NCBI GenBank assembly: GCA_958295665.1
Contig: OY282559.1
Span: 127,323,605-127,387,604 of the forward strand
Length of the DNA stretch: 64,000 nucleotides
Source of the DNA: Tipula vernalis
Taxonomy: Eukaryota; Arthropoda; Insecta; Diptera; Tipulidae
Direction of reading: 5' to 3'
Part shown: piece after piece, positions 40,255-52,403 of the stretch
Position numbering within the stretch: the first letter of the stretch is position 1
How the letters are laid out: the number at the start of each line of letters is the position of its first letter
Position numbers and translations under genes: made by a program
The notes under the pieces: generated by a model
Told to the model about the DNA's origin: nothing
The model's database searches: none
The model's input: the letters and a program-made list of their open reading frames with translations, nothing else

Positions 40255-41480
40255 AATGTCTACTACTTGTAGTTCTCGCAAGTGTCGTCAGCTTGACTAT
40301 ATCACCCAATTTACAACTGACATAAGGTACGTCAAAGTGAATAATTTGTTCCGACCGTATGAAGTTTAAATGACCGCTATTTGTAATATAGTTCTCGATC
40401 TAGACACATTAGACCATACAAAGATAGCCAAAACACCCTGTTAAAGTTAGCCGAAAGTTTCCAGCCGAAAGTAAAAAGTCGATAATGCAGATTATATTAT
40501 TGACATACCAGCCAAAAATAAATCAGCTTCTAAAGTGTTATGTCTGAATATGGATTGCATTGATGTGTCTTGTCAATAGCTATCGCAGGAAAAAAAATTC
40601 AGTTCAAGTTTTTTGCAAAATTTTTGGAAAATCGAATTTTCCGAGATTACCCACGGGAAACTTGAACAGAATTTTTTCATTCGATAGCTATATTGACAAA
40701 TCACATAAACACGATTCAACTGCAGATATACACTCTAGAGGCTGTTTTTATTCCAATTTTGTGGATTCTTCTGATTTTCCGATATTTTCTACGAATAGGT
40801 TAAGCAAAGTTTTACACGTAAAACTATTTACATAAATTTTTCTTTAAATCCAAGTATCCTAGTTACTTTCGGCTGATAGCTACAAATTTTTTTATTTTCA
40901 GCTGGAATGTTAATCTCATAATCTGCATTATCGACTTTTTATTTTCGGTTGCAATAGGATTTCGGTTGATTGTACATATTTGGGTGAAACGTCAACCAAC
41001 GTAAAACGTCCTTACATTCCTAACGAAATGGGCCGAAGTATTTTTGAAATGCTTTCGTTGCCAGAAGTCGAAGGTTAATCGAGACACACGTTCAGAACAT
41101 GGTTATTTCAATTTTCCTTCTTGCAGGTTTGAACATATTCATCTTGATCTTGTCAAACCATTACCTCCATCAAATGAAAATACTACATCCTTACGATAAT
41201 CGACAGATTTACACGCCAGCCAAAAGCATTACATCCGGCTGATATGAGAGCTTGTACTGAAGTTAGAGCTGTTGTCAACCAGTACATTTCGAGATTTGGT
41301 ATGGCTGTCAATTTAAAAGCAATCTTTTTAAAGAACTTAAGAAAGTGTTGGGTTCTCATAGAAAACGAACAATGATATATCACTTACGGGCAAATAGTAT
41401 ATGGCAGCACGTCTTGCGTGTTGCTGCATTCTCTTTGGAATATGAACTTCGATCAAAATTGATTACCATATGAAGGGCCA
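40255..41480 (+). pseudogene. Gypsy element fragment: RNase H end and integrase (plus strand)
   Basis: QLDYITQFTTDIRYVK (about 40290-40345) matches the end of a Ty3/Gypsy RNase H. From 41095 the integrase reads HTFRTWL/HGYFNFPS, RFEHIHLDLVKPLPPSNENT (first Asp region), IDRFTRQPKAL and QYISRFGMAV in shifting frames, followed by remains of the HPQANG region near 41390. A 519-bp MITE interrupts it between these parts. The resemblance is to CsRn1-type Gypsy elements, tentative. Confidence 0.6.
40449..40967. mobile_element. MITE with 47-bp inverted ends nested in Gypsy fragment
   Basis: The left end 40449-40495 and right end 40919-40967 are inverted copies (GTCGATAATGCAGATTAT inner part, RRCCGAAA outer part). 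A second, inner inverted repeat pairs 40571-40611 with 40658-40698 (TGTCAATAGCTATCG and TTCAAGTTT motifs), so the element is a nested hairpin. No coding capacity. The target duplication is not clear. Confidence 0.75.
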
Positions 41481-43100
41481 TTTTTAGTTAAGCGAATTTG
41501 CCGCAAATGTTTCTAGTTGATTATAAAGTACTTCGACTGATTACTACTGGCGTACCTAACGGACTAAATAAAATATATGCCTTTGGCATCGCGAATAATG
41601 ACAGACGAAAGGCCTTGCTGAGATAACATAACAATTATGCCATAGAAAACGAATGGCATCATTGGAAAGCGTCTTGGAAAATGGATCCAAAAATGACTTT
41701 TGGGTGAATTTTTGGAATATAGCCAATTAGGATGGATCTTGGCTATTCCTTAGCCGATTACGAAGAAATTTGATATGTGCATTGAAAATGGGGATTCTAA
41801 AATAAATTTTGGACAAACTTCTTAAATATGGCCAATTATAACGTAAAATGGTATTTTTTCACAGATTTTCGATCTGCTTCCCAGTAGATAAACAGCTGCC
41901 TAGTTTATTAAAACTTCAACAGACAATAGCTTTTATGATATTGCATGTTGATGTTTTTATGAATCTGGCAGCAAGTGAGGTTTCTCATATTGACATATTT
42001 ATAATACATGTGGCAAATTCAATCACAATCAGAGGAAAATAAGGAAAAGTGGGTGACAGAACGCGCGGCTTGAGTGCAACTATTAAGGGTAGTGTGTAAC
42101 TGAAAAAAAAAAAAATATTTCGGGCTAGTTGTTTGTCAAGCGTAACTAGCACGTAAGTACAACGACTGGTATACGCAGTTTGTATAAAAAGATCGGAAAT
42201 TCGTTGCTTAAATCTTGCTTGAACCCCATTAAATTGGCCATAGCCGGTAACGCCATCCCAACTAAGGTCCAATTTAAAATAAGATCAGCAGAAAGTGACA
42301 TCGGCTTCAGTAAAAAAATTAGCAGACAATTTTTCAGAAGTATTAGCATTAACATTACTTTCTGTGGGTTGTCGACAAGAAGTTAGATCATTCATCCTCA
42401 CAAATAAAAACGGCATCACATTATCAGACTGATATCCAATTCTGATATCCGATAAATTCAATACGTTAGCATATCTCAAAGCCGATATACAATAAACTTC
42501 CTTTTCTACGAAGTGAGCCAGGTATATGAGTTTCTACAAATTTCCTTTGGCTTAAAGAACACATAAACGGATGATCAGCGATGTCATAAAACAATTGTTC
42601 GGTGAATTATGCTATAGATAACATCACCAGCTTTGGGGAGAAATGCAAAGAAACAGGCAAGAAGCACTTATTCCGACGTATTCGACAGAGGTCCTCCAAA
42701 TTTGTGAAATTTTTTCACATCTTCATTTTTTCGTATCGGGCATATAAGACAGAACTATAATGAATGTTTTCGAAGAGCCAAGAACAATGAACAACGACAT
42801 AAGTCCGAATCGAATGTTAGAATGTAACCGAATGGGTCACAAAATCGATCAACGCTTTGTTAGATAAAAAAAAAATAAAAGAGAACGTAAAATTCTTGAA
42901 TAAGATACAAAAAAAAAATACAAATTATATGTCGGTCCCACAAGAGTCGACTATAACTATAGCGTCTCCCTATTGTAAATTGTTCCAATGAATTAGAATA
43001 AAGTACTACAGGCTTTGTCGAGCAAATTCAAAATAATATATTTACTGCTTCAAATCAAAACTCGATTGCTAACAACAAATACCTTAATTGGAATTTTATC
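41481..43100. other. Non-coding or unrecognised stretch between Gypsy fragments
   Basis: This may contain decayed LTR and gag sequence of one of the flanking Gypsy fragments, but nothing specific can be supported. Opposing short frames around 41985-42480 have no recognisable motifs. Confidence 0.4.
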
Positions 43101-43109
43101 ATTTCGATG

Positions 43110-43875
43110 TGCCCAAATCTAACCTTTCTGCTCGAAACAGCGGCAGACGTAAGCATTGCTAAGAAAAGCATGCTTAAACCAGACACAATAATTTACATGA
43201 AACCTTTGCTGAATGCGATGCTTTGATTATACTTCCAAATTTTAAAGAAACTCCTACTTACAAATCATAGATAATTCATCCCCAATGAATTGTTCTAGTA
43301 TTTTAGGTCAAACTTTTTTTAATAAATTCAATTGCACTATAGATTATTTAAAATACATTGTAAATATTCCATTTCCATATGAAACTGTTTCGCTAAAATT
43401 ACAATACGGTATGAATATTTATTGTAACGAATCTTTACAAATTCCTCCTCGTTCTGAGCAGACCACATCTTTGAAAATCGATAACGAAAGGATAACGACA
43501 TTTTAAGGTTCAAATTAAATTTAAATCATTTTAACAATGAAGGATATGCATCAAATGTCTCAATTATATTTCATATATCTGGCGATACACTAACCGCTAC
43601 TGATATAGCGTCACACGTAAAATCCAAACTTCATCCAATTTAGTACCAAATCATGTTCGACAGTATCGTTAACCACAAACGATAAAAAATGAAATTCAGA
43701 AACAATTCAATGAATTATTGGAAAGCAAAATAATAGAAAATAGCAATAGTCCTTATGGAACTTCCCATTATTGGCGGTAATAAAAAAATCGAACTCTTTT
43801 GAAAAATATGGTGAATAATAGTCGACTTCTGCAAGTTAAACGAAGTCAAACTTAACGATGTATTTCCTATGCTTG
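43110..43875 (+). pseudogene. Gypsy element fragment: protease and start of reverse transcriptase
   Basis: A protease remnant FLLETAADVSIAKKSMLKPD has ETAA where DTGA is expected. It is followed by ILGQTFFNKFNCTIDYLKYI. An RT N-terminus then follows in broken frames (RQYRQPQTIKNEIQKQFNEL, SPYGTS, IIVDFCKLNEVKLNDVFPM). It stops abruptly at about 43880 where mariner sequence begins. Because protease and RT lie downstream of the integrase at 41 kb, this is a separate element or a rearranged one. Confidence 0.65.
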
Positions 43876-43884
43876 AGTATGCAA

Positions 43885-44352
43885 AGTATTTTTCAACGTC
43901 CCCTTTCCCATGGCTTTTAAACGTATGGAGACGGCTTTTCGTGACACATTCAATTGATCCGCGAATTGTTTTTGCGTTTGAGGGTCATCCTCATTCAACA
44001 ATGCCAGCAATTCACCGTCTTCAATTTTTTTTTCGTGGTCTTCCACGTTCTTCGTTTCTCACGTCAAAATCACTACTTTTTAATTTATTAAAAAGCAGTT
44101 AACTGTAGCAGTTTTATTCAAATGATAACAAAAAATCAATGATGTCTGCAAATCGTAATATGTAGGCACAAAACGTGACATTTTTAATACGTAAAAAACA
44201 TGCGTAATTGTTGAAACTTGTGTGATTATGAATTGAATGTTGTTGACAGATGTCAAAAGAAAATAATGGCGCCGATGACGCGGTTTGTCGAAAGGTGCAT
44301 TAGCAGGTGGCGCCATTTATTGGTAAATTCCGTTTCATATATAAACACCTGG
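43885..44352 (-). mobile_element. Mariner-like relic (5' end and HTH region)
   Basis: The minus-strand 5' terminus begins CCAGGTGTTTATATATGAAA at 44352, next to a TA (44353-44354), as for mariner elements. The coding part shows SSDFDVRNEERGRPRKK, DGELLALLNEDDPQTQKQF and VSRKAVSIRLKAMGKG in slightly shifting frames, matching the N-terminal helix-turn-helix of mariner transposases. Everything beyond the HTH is missing, so there is no catalytic domain. Confidence 0.75.
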
Positions 44353-44354
44353 TA

Positions 44355-44875
44355 AGTAAATTAATTCATATGATCCAACTATACAGTGTGTTTAAATTAA
44401 TTTTCGCTTACTCTCTAGCAACCACTGTAAACGACGAATCATAGAAACAACAAAATAAAAATTGAGTATGAAGCCAAAACGATGGTTGGTACATTGGTTG
44501 GTAGTATAGTGTAATAGTAATGATAGCTTAATAGTTGAAAAAGACAAAAAAAATTACGCTGCACATGGTTACCATACTCAAGTTAGTAGTTTAACAAGAA
44601 AATATTAAGGGCTTAAACCTTATAAGGTTATCAGAACTTTAGTCCTCAGAAATTCAACTCCCAAATCAATCCCGAAATGAACCTCCAAGTCAATCTGCAC
44701 CTTAAACTTCAACTCAATTTACAACTCAACCTCTATCTCAATCGCAACACAATCATAAATGCAATCACCAAATTAGCCGTGAACTCAGCCATTAATTTAA
44801 TGGCTAAATTAACCCTGAATCAACTTTCAAATGAACCCTTAACTTAACTCCAAATCAACCCTTACATACCGACAT
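44355..44875. other. Gene-free stretch with CAACTCAA-rich degenerate repeats
   Basis: From about 44640, sequence of the form AACTCAACC/AAATCAACC recurs irregularly. There is no coding content. Confidence 0.5.
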
Positions 44876-45470
44876 ACGTACCGCTGTACCATCATAACCT
44901 TAAACTATCATTTCATCATAGCATTATTCCATTATATCAAGATGCCATCATGACACTATACCTTTAAACCATCATAAAATCGTACCATTGTACCAAAAAG
45001 ACATCGAACTATCTCACCATCACACCATGATGTATATCTTACCATCATTCCACCACACCTTCGTACCATCATACTATCATATCATCATAAAATCATACCA
45101 TCGTACCATCATACAATCATACAACATACCATCTTACCCTATACCATCGTACCATCGTACCGTCCATATAATCATACCAGTATACCGTCATACCATCATA
45201 TCCTCCTACGATCACACCATCATTCTAGAATAAATAGTGTCATACCATCTTACGTTGTATCATATATATGTACAATCATACCATTACACCATCATAGAAT
45301 AATATCAATCCATCACACCACAATATCATCATAACACCACAGAATCACACTATCATATATTCCACCTTACCATGATACCATCATACCATCGCACCATCAT
45401 AGCTTCATACCATTATACCATCTTACCAACATATCATCATAGCATTATACCATTATACAGGTTTTGCACT
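44876..45470. repeat. Degenerate ATCATACC minisatellite
   Basis: Dozens of imperfect copies of CCATCATAC / CCATCGTAC in tandem. The open frame at 44988 (His/Tyr/Ser-rich) is a by-product of the repeat. Confidence 0.85.
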
Positions 45471-45815
45471 TCAAATTGATCCTAAAATGATCTTGAAATA
45501 TGGCTTCAATAATGTTCTCTATTTAGGTTTCTGTGAATCATGCAGCTGTTGAGGTTTCTTTAAGACAGCCTAAACATACTGTTTCAATTATTGCTAAACG
45601 ATCAAAATTATCTCTGTAATAATATTCAAATTCCAATAGAAACTTTTCTTGCCAATCCTTCGCTTTAAACTTTGGGTTATGATTTCTGAGTATTTGCTGT
45701 CAGAGCGGTAAGTTTGGCCTTGTTTAGAAAAATATAGTGTGTAGCAGACATGCAGTGTTGAAACTAATAACAGTAGTGCAGAGTTTTGGAATTAGAAATA
45801 TTATTTTAAATCGTC
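45471..45815. other. Gene-free stretch
   Basis: No recognisable feature between the minisatellite and the 105-bp repeats. Confidence 0.4.
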
Positions 45816-46370
45816 TTTCACAATCTCGAATTTCATTATATTCGATTAAGCAATAGCATAGTTCCGTCCTACTTGGCCATATTCCAGAACTTTATCTAAA
45901 AATTATTTTAAAATCGCACATGTAAAATTCCATTAAAATCCATTAAAAAATGGACAAGTTCTATCCTAACTGGTGATATATCCGAATTTCTTCTACTGTC
46001 TACGTATCGAACTTCATCATAATCGGTTGAGAAATAGCCAAGTTACTTGGCCATATTCCAGAACTTGATTTAAAAATCTTTTTTAAACCCCATTTCCAAT
46101 GCACATGTAAAATTTGATCATAATCGGTTGAGAAATAGACAAGTTCCATCATACTTGGACATTTTGCAGAATTTCATTAAAAAAATCATTTTAGAGTCCC
46201 ATTTCCAATGCACAAGCCGAATTTCATCATAATCGGTTGAGAAATAGGCAAGTTCCATCGTACTTGGCCATATTCCAGCACTTCTTCCAAAAAATCGTTT
46301 TAGAATCACATTTCCAATGCAAAAGCCGAATTTTATCTTATTTGGTGGAGAAATAGGCAAGTTCCCTCTT
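45816..46370. repeat. Tandem repeat with a period of about 101-110 bp
   Basis: Units contain AATCGGTTGAGAAATAG, CTTGGCCATATTCCAGAACT and TTTCCAATGCACA-type blocks. The first block starts at 46021, 46122 and 46231, with a diverged copy at 46341 and an earlier partial unit near 45840. Spacing is 101-110 bp. Confidence 0.8.
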
Positions 46371-49300
46371 ACTTGCCCAACTTAACTTCAACCCAACCCG
46401 AAAATTGACCCCTAACTTAAACTTCAACTCTGCGCAAAACTAAATGCCCAACTCAATTTCAAACCAGCATACATAACAAATTGGTAAATATTTCAATAAC
46501 CAGATGTTTTGGACAATTCGTATGGTAGGTACTCGACCCTCTTGACGTACATGTTCCAAAAGCTTTTAAAATCTCCGCCTTGACTATAGAAACAGAATGG
46601 CGAAAAAAAAATTCTAAATCGGACAAGCCGTTCTCGAGATAACATCGGTACGGACTCACAAACATCCAGAGATCTAGACATCCAGACATCCAGACATCTA
46701 GACGTACAGACAGACAGATGGACATTTTTTTTGTTTTGCTTTTTTAAACTCAGGGACTTTCAAAAGGTCGAGCGAATTCTCACCAAATTTTTGGTCATTT
46801 TTGATTTCAATACTTTAGTCTTTTTAGACCGAAGTAATAATAATAAAGGCTGTAAGAAAACCAATCATCGAAAGACTATTTTGCGTAAGTTCAATGTTTG
46901 TCCTATATAGATAAGAGCACATGTAATGATTGGCGTTATTCTGCAGCAATTAATGGGCCACCTTGAAACCCTGCAAAATGGTGAACTAAGGGATCTTTAG
47001 GATCTAAATACCTGAATAATGGATCTTGGACAAACCTGATCATTTACCTAGGGATTTCCTTCTTAATTGACCATTATTTTTCATTGTTTTCGATGTCAAG
47101 TCTACTTAATCTCGCAACAAAAAAAAACACGACTTTAATAAAATTAAATCCAAAATTGATTCTATTGCGTTGAGCTCAAAAACTTAACTAATTCGAAATC
47201 GTCCGATCTCGATTGTTAATTGTTTAGATTACTATCCTTCCTTCCTCTAGTTTTTGCAATAAAACAAAAAAAAAACACAGATGTATGCATGCAGGAGAGT
47301 TGAATCCGCTCCGACGCTCTTTATATCCACAACCCAGGAGATGAGAAGGATGCAAAGAAGGAATTTCTAAACATTTGGAACGATCGTAATACCGAACGTT
47401 ATAAAGATTAAAAATATTCCTGTAGAAATAACATAAAAATATGTTTATCCACGATTAACTTACTACAAATCCAATTTTCATCGTTTAATGTGTGTACCTG
47501 GAATTAAAAAAAAAATAATTATAACATAATTTCCAATTAATTCTTAATTAATATAAATATTCATTCAAAATAACCATGCTTAATCCTTTCGCAAACAAAA
47601 TAAAAACCCACAACTCTTAATCCACCTTTACAACGATTTTAACTAAACCAAAAAAATGACAAAAATTATTTTAAAGCCCGCATCCATTAAACATGGCTTT
47701 TAAATATTTCCGCTACTTTTATTTTTATAGACCCAAACACTTCTTTCTTTTCTGTTTTTTTTTCAATACAATTTAAAAGCTTTTTCCGTACTTTTTTCAC
47801 GAGATTAACATTTTTAGGTGCTTCAGCCGAAAATGCTTCATAAAAAACAAATATAAATAATCGTAAACGTAACAATAATTTTATTGTCTAATGTGAAATG
47901 ACTATAAAAAAGGCAAAAAATGCCATCCTGAACCAGCAGTGAATGAATGATGAGGATGAAATAATTTTTTTGTTAGCACCACTTTGAGATGAAAAGCATA
48001 ATACTGGTAATGCGCCCGATAGTGCGATAAAAAAAAAAAGTTTTTTATTTTTTTTTTTTAATATATACGTTGATGACATAAAAAAGCTCGTAAATATTTT
48101 TTTGTATGTATGTGTGTGTGTGCTTTATGACACAAAAATTACAATAATTTCCGCTCATGTGTGTGTGTGTGTGTGTTTGTGTGAATTGTTATAAAATTAC
48201 AACACCTTAGTAAAAAAAAAAAAAGACATCAGATGTGGGCACTGTGACACAAAATTTGATTGAATCGGCATATTATCCAAGTTTTATGAGAGCGATAGAT
48301 AGTCATATAGATAAGCAAACAAAACATGGCACACAAAAACAACAAAAAAAAAGTATGTTTTATAACCTTGCAGGTAATACGAGTACACAACTATAATCCA
48401 ATTATGGAAAAAGCTTTTTTCGATACGATTTTGTTGCCAAAATTCTAATATTTGTTCTAGTACAGTGAAATCACCTTACAAGAATTTTATTCTGTCGAGA
48501 AAAGTTATCTTCTTTTAAAACATAATAAATAAATTTTCTTGTCACATTTCAATTTCCTCCGGATGCACATAAAACCATTATAGATTTCGTTATATTCTAT
48601 GTGTACTTTGAAAGCTTTTTTTTTGTTTCTTTTTAATTTTATTTGTTATTTAATTTTTTTTTTTATATATTATTTCGAGTTGAAAAACTTTTATTTTTAT
48701 TGTTATTATTTTGGAATTTCACCAAAATGATTTTTATACACGTATACCATTTTCACACATATACCATGTGTTTATATATAGAAAAATACACTGTACATTG
48801 ATATACATATATGTATATATCTACATGTATGAGAAAATGACTTTAATTGGAATTTGCCCAAGAATACAAAATAAAATTAAAGTTTACACAACATAATATA
48901 CATAGAACTGACAACAACAAACGTTTAGTTATTATAATTGTAATTTACGTTTATTATCATTATTATTACTATTGTTGTTTTGTTTGTTTTTGTACAGCAG
49001 AGAGACTCGGCAAAAAATTACTTAGAATAAATATTAAATTTGAAACATAACGAGACGAACATAACAACAATACTACATACAAATTTGTTCGTTTAACAAT
49101 GGTGAAGAATTTTAGATGAGCCAGAAGCTATGTGATGAAGAGCTTTGTTGCGATTTTTTTTCACGATAAAGCTGCATAATTTCGATATTTTAATGGGAAA
49201 TTAGTTTCCCGTTAAATCAAGCGCATTCATTGACTCAAAAAAAAATGCAAATATTTTACAAGCTTATCAAAGTGGTTTTTTTTACTAAGGAAATTGATTG

Positions 49301-49535
49301 TCTTGTTTCAATGATTTGGTATCCGATGGAAAAAAAATTTTGGATTTATTTTGAACTCTATGTGAAGAAACTCCAAGTACAGTCAACCATAAGATAATTT
49401 AGAGGGCAAATTGCCATATACATAGAAGCAATGAACTCTAAAATATTTAATTTTTTAAATGTTAAGTCTGTCATTCCAAAATACGTATATGTTGTATCAA
49501 AATGAAAGCAAATTTTAATAAATTATTTGAAAAGC
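46371..49535. other. Gene-free region with simple repeats
   Basis: A CATCCAGA-type ladder lies at 46670-46725 and (TG)n at 48112-48122 and 48157-48181. There are many poly(A/T) runs. No recognisable coding sequence. Frames at 46459-46725 arise from the CATCCAGA ladder. Confidence 0.55.
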
Positions 49536-49933
49536 TTAACCCTTTCGGTCATGATTTAATTCTAGCAGTGATAAAAAATCCTACTGTACATTTTTTTGTT
49601 GTATTAGACGTCACAATGCCGATTCTGAAAAAAAAAAATTTTTGTTTGAGCCAGTAGGGCAGGATTAGGACATGTGCTCAAATGAGAACAAATCGGTTCA
49701 AATGTTACAAAAAAAAGAAAAAAAAATTCTTAAAAATAAAATATTTATTTCAATTCAATGATAGTTACATAAATAATTCGTTATCACAAATGAAAATAAT
49801 ATTATAAAACTAAAAAATAATTATAATGTAAAATTATAAAATAATAATTATAATAAATAAATTAATAATTTCAATTCAGTCTTTCGGGAATTATTAAGGA
49901 ATGGGAACTTTGGTTTGGCGAAGTTATATTGAA

Positions 49934-51951
49934 TTATATTTCTTCTTCGTCTTTTCTGTGGAAGTTGTAAAAGCAATTATTGTCTTTACTAAAACAAAGA
50001 TGCACATTACATTTGCAACAATAAACTCTACTCTTTCCTGTACATTTTGAATATTTACAGCGACTTACTGACTCACTCCGCAGTGGAAGATGCCGTGTGT
50101 CATCATATCGGATTTCGTCAATAGGCCGAATTTCTGTTCTAGTTTTTTTTGAAGGTTCGCTGTGGCAAGAATTATTGTTAGATTTAGATAATGGTCTTCC
50201 TCTTTTTCGGGTAATGCTCTGATTAATAGTAGTCAAACAGTGTGACAAATAAAGCCAAAAATTAAGTAAATCCATAAAATCTTTCGAAGGAGTGCCGATA
50301 TGTTTATGGGCTATTTTATATTCAATCCAGCTTGATACAACTGCAAAATCAATAAAATGCGCGATCACCCGTAATGTCCATTTTCTTGATTTATGAAAAA
50401 AGCGATAGTAACTTAAAAGTTGATCAAACAAATCGACTCCACCCATTCGCATATTATAAATTTTAACGATTTGTGGTTGTTTTATTTGAACGTATATTGA
50501 TTTCAGTTTATCGTATCGTCGTACCATTGCTTCTTCTCCGATTCCAACAAAATTTGAAGCTAAATAAACTGCTTTGTTGTCTTGCCACTTGATCACACTC
50601 ACTTTTCCATCTTTGCTTGTTATTTGGTCTGAAGATCCACGTCCTTGCTTTTTCAAAGTTTTGTCATCGATGTGAGGCGGGTTCCGAAATCTATTGACAC
50701 GAACCGTACCAATAGCGTTTATCTGAAGTTGAGTCAAACAATCAAATAATTGGTAGGAGCTAAAATAATTATCGAAACATAAGACATGCCCCGTAGTTTT
50801 GATCCTCTCAGCTAGTTGTAAAACGATTGCCGCTCCATATCCAAACCGCTGCACAGAAACTTTGTTTAATTCGGTTGTTGAGCCTTGATAAATTATAAAA
50901 TCGTAAGGTAATCCGCTCTTACCGCATAATAAAAATACCTGAAATTGAAATAAAATATTAAATTTAAATGATATTTAGGTAAAAGTACCAAATATGCTAT
51001 ACATACCTTAATACCCCAAGGACAGGGTTTCCCTTTAATGTACTGTTTTATACTTAGATGGCCTTTAAATGGAATAATTTGTTCATCCACGGAAATATTC
51101 TCTTCGACAGTATGCTCTGCGCATCAATTAATTAACGGTCGAGTTTTGAAAAACTTGTCTTGATTATCATCGGGTACATATAAATTATTTACGAAATGAA
51201 TCGTATTACGAAGTTGGGAAAACCGCTCGTGTGACATAGCTTGTATAACTGTTTGAATAGATATGTATTTATTAAAATACATATGAATTCGTGGCATTTT
51301 TAGAGTATCCATTAAAATTTGAATACCAACAAATTTTAATAATTCGTTTGATGTCGTTGGCCGAAAATTAGCTACATTTTGTTGCTGAGCATAAAGATTG
51401 GTAAAGAAAGCCATACTTGAAAACATCTCTTGAGGAATGTATTTCATAAAAATGACATATGGAGAGGTTACCAATTCATCTTCGGAGAGCTCATGTTCAA
51501 ATAAAAAACGGGTTGGCTCGATATTCCTTCTCGTCCATGCAATTTTCGATTTATCGGTTGTTTGAAATTTTCGGCTTTCATCAATAAATTCAAACTGAAT
51601 ATTATCGTCAATAACAATTTCAGCGCTTTCGCCGGTCCCAATTGCTAATAGCGTAGCATTTTCCTTTGACAATTCTTCCTCCTCATTGGAACATTCTGCT
51701 ACAACTGCACCTTGCATCATTATTTCATCGAATAAATCGCTCGGTTTTTCTTTATTTACGTTGACTAAATCATTTTCGTTCTTTTCGTTAAGGATATCCT
51801 CCAAATAGTTCCTGGTAACAGAAACCTCTTCGTCCTCAGATAAATCAAGTTCAGAATCACTTGCATTTATCAAAAGAGCAACTTCGTCTAGTGTAAGTTT
51901 GGCTTTCTTATTTTTAGCCAATATTCGCTTAAGTGCTTCTTTATCACTCAT
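49934..51951 (-). pseudogene. piggyBac transposase, two exons, one in-frame stop
   Basis: The ATG is at 51951. Exon 1 runs 51951-51007 and exon 2 runs 50938-49934, joined across a 68-bp phase-0 intron (50939-51006, GTATGT...TTTCAG). Together they give about 650 codons. The three piggyBac catalytic aspartates are visible: SVDEQIIPFKG, CFDNYFSS and MGGVDLFDQ. The C-terminal Cys-rich domain (CKYSKC, YCCKC, LCFSKDNNCFYNFH) is the DNA-end-binding cross-brace domain. The N-terminal 130 residues are acidic. The only obvious defect is TGA at 51124-51126, just before CAEHTVEENISVDEQ. Family members seem to have a few more residues there, so a short deletion is also possible. The enzyme would cut and paste at TTAA. 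It is otherwise well preserved. Confidence 0.9.
50939..51006 (-). other. Intron in piggyBac transposase gene
   Basis: On the minus strand the intron begins GTATGTATAG and ends ATTTCAATTTCAG. Removing it joins GIK to VFLLCGKSGLPYDF in frame, restoring a segment conserved in piggyBac transposases. Without removal the frame runs into unrelated sequence. Confidence 0.85.
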
Positions 51952-52403
51952 TTCTATATAATTATAAAATTATGTTAGCATAAAATTACAACAGTTCAGT
52001 ATTAATGTCTACAAATAAGAACAAATTTATTAATGTATTTATTTGTACACACAACCTTTGAATCAAAATGTATTCATTTGAGAACACACAATTACAGCAA
52101 GATTTAGTCAATTAAAATAATAAATAAACTTACTTACTACTTGGTTTACGCAAATTAAACACTTTAAATTTATAATAATATTTTTTTAAATTATTTTAAC
52201 CGTTTTTTAGTACTAAAAAACAATATTTTATTTGGAGCAAAAACGACATGCAACAATCACCTAACCTCTATGAATACAAACTGTCATTATTACTAATATT
52301 ACCACAATAGTTCTGTATAAAAACGAGGTAAAACATACTAAAAACAATACTGATCAAAATACACTGAAAAAGCAAACGGTGTTGGGAAAATTCTAAGAAC
52401 TAC

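Noticed and set aside
44988..45233. His/Ser/Tyr-rich 81-codon frame
   Set aside because: It is produced by the ATCATACC minisatellite.
45000..45470. Possible CRISPR-like regular array
   Set aside because: Units are short, contiguous and without unique spacers, so this is a minisatellite in a eukaryotic context.
46459..46725. Minus-strand frames with Met/Ser/Cys/Leu repeats
   Set aside because: They derive from a CATCCAGA ladder rather than a gene.
47280..47420. Possible coding piece reading NIWNDRNTERYKD
   Set aside because: Too short, with no recognisable family and no supporting neighbours.
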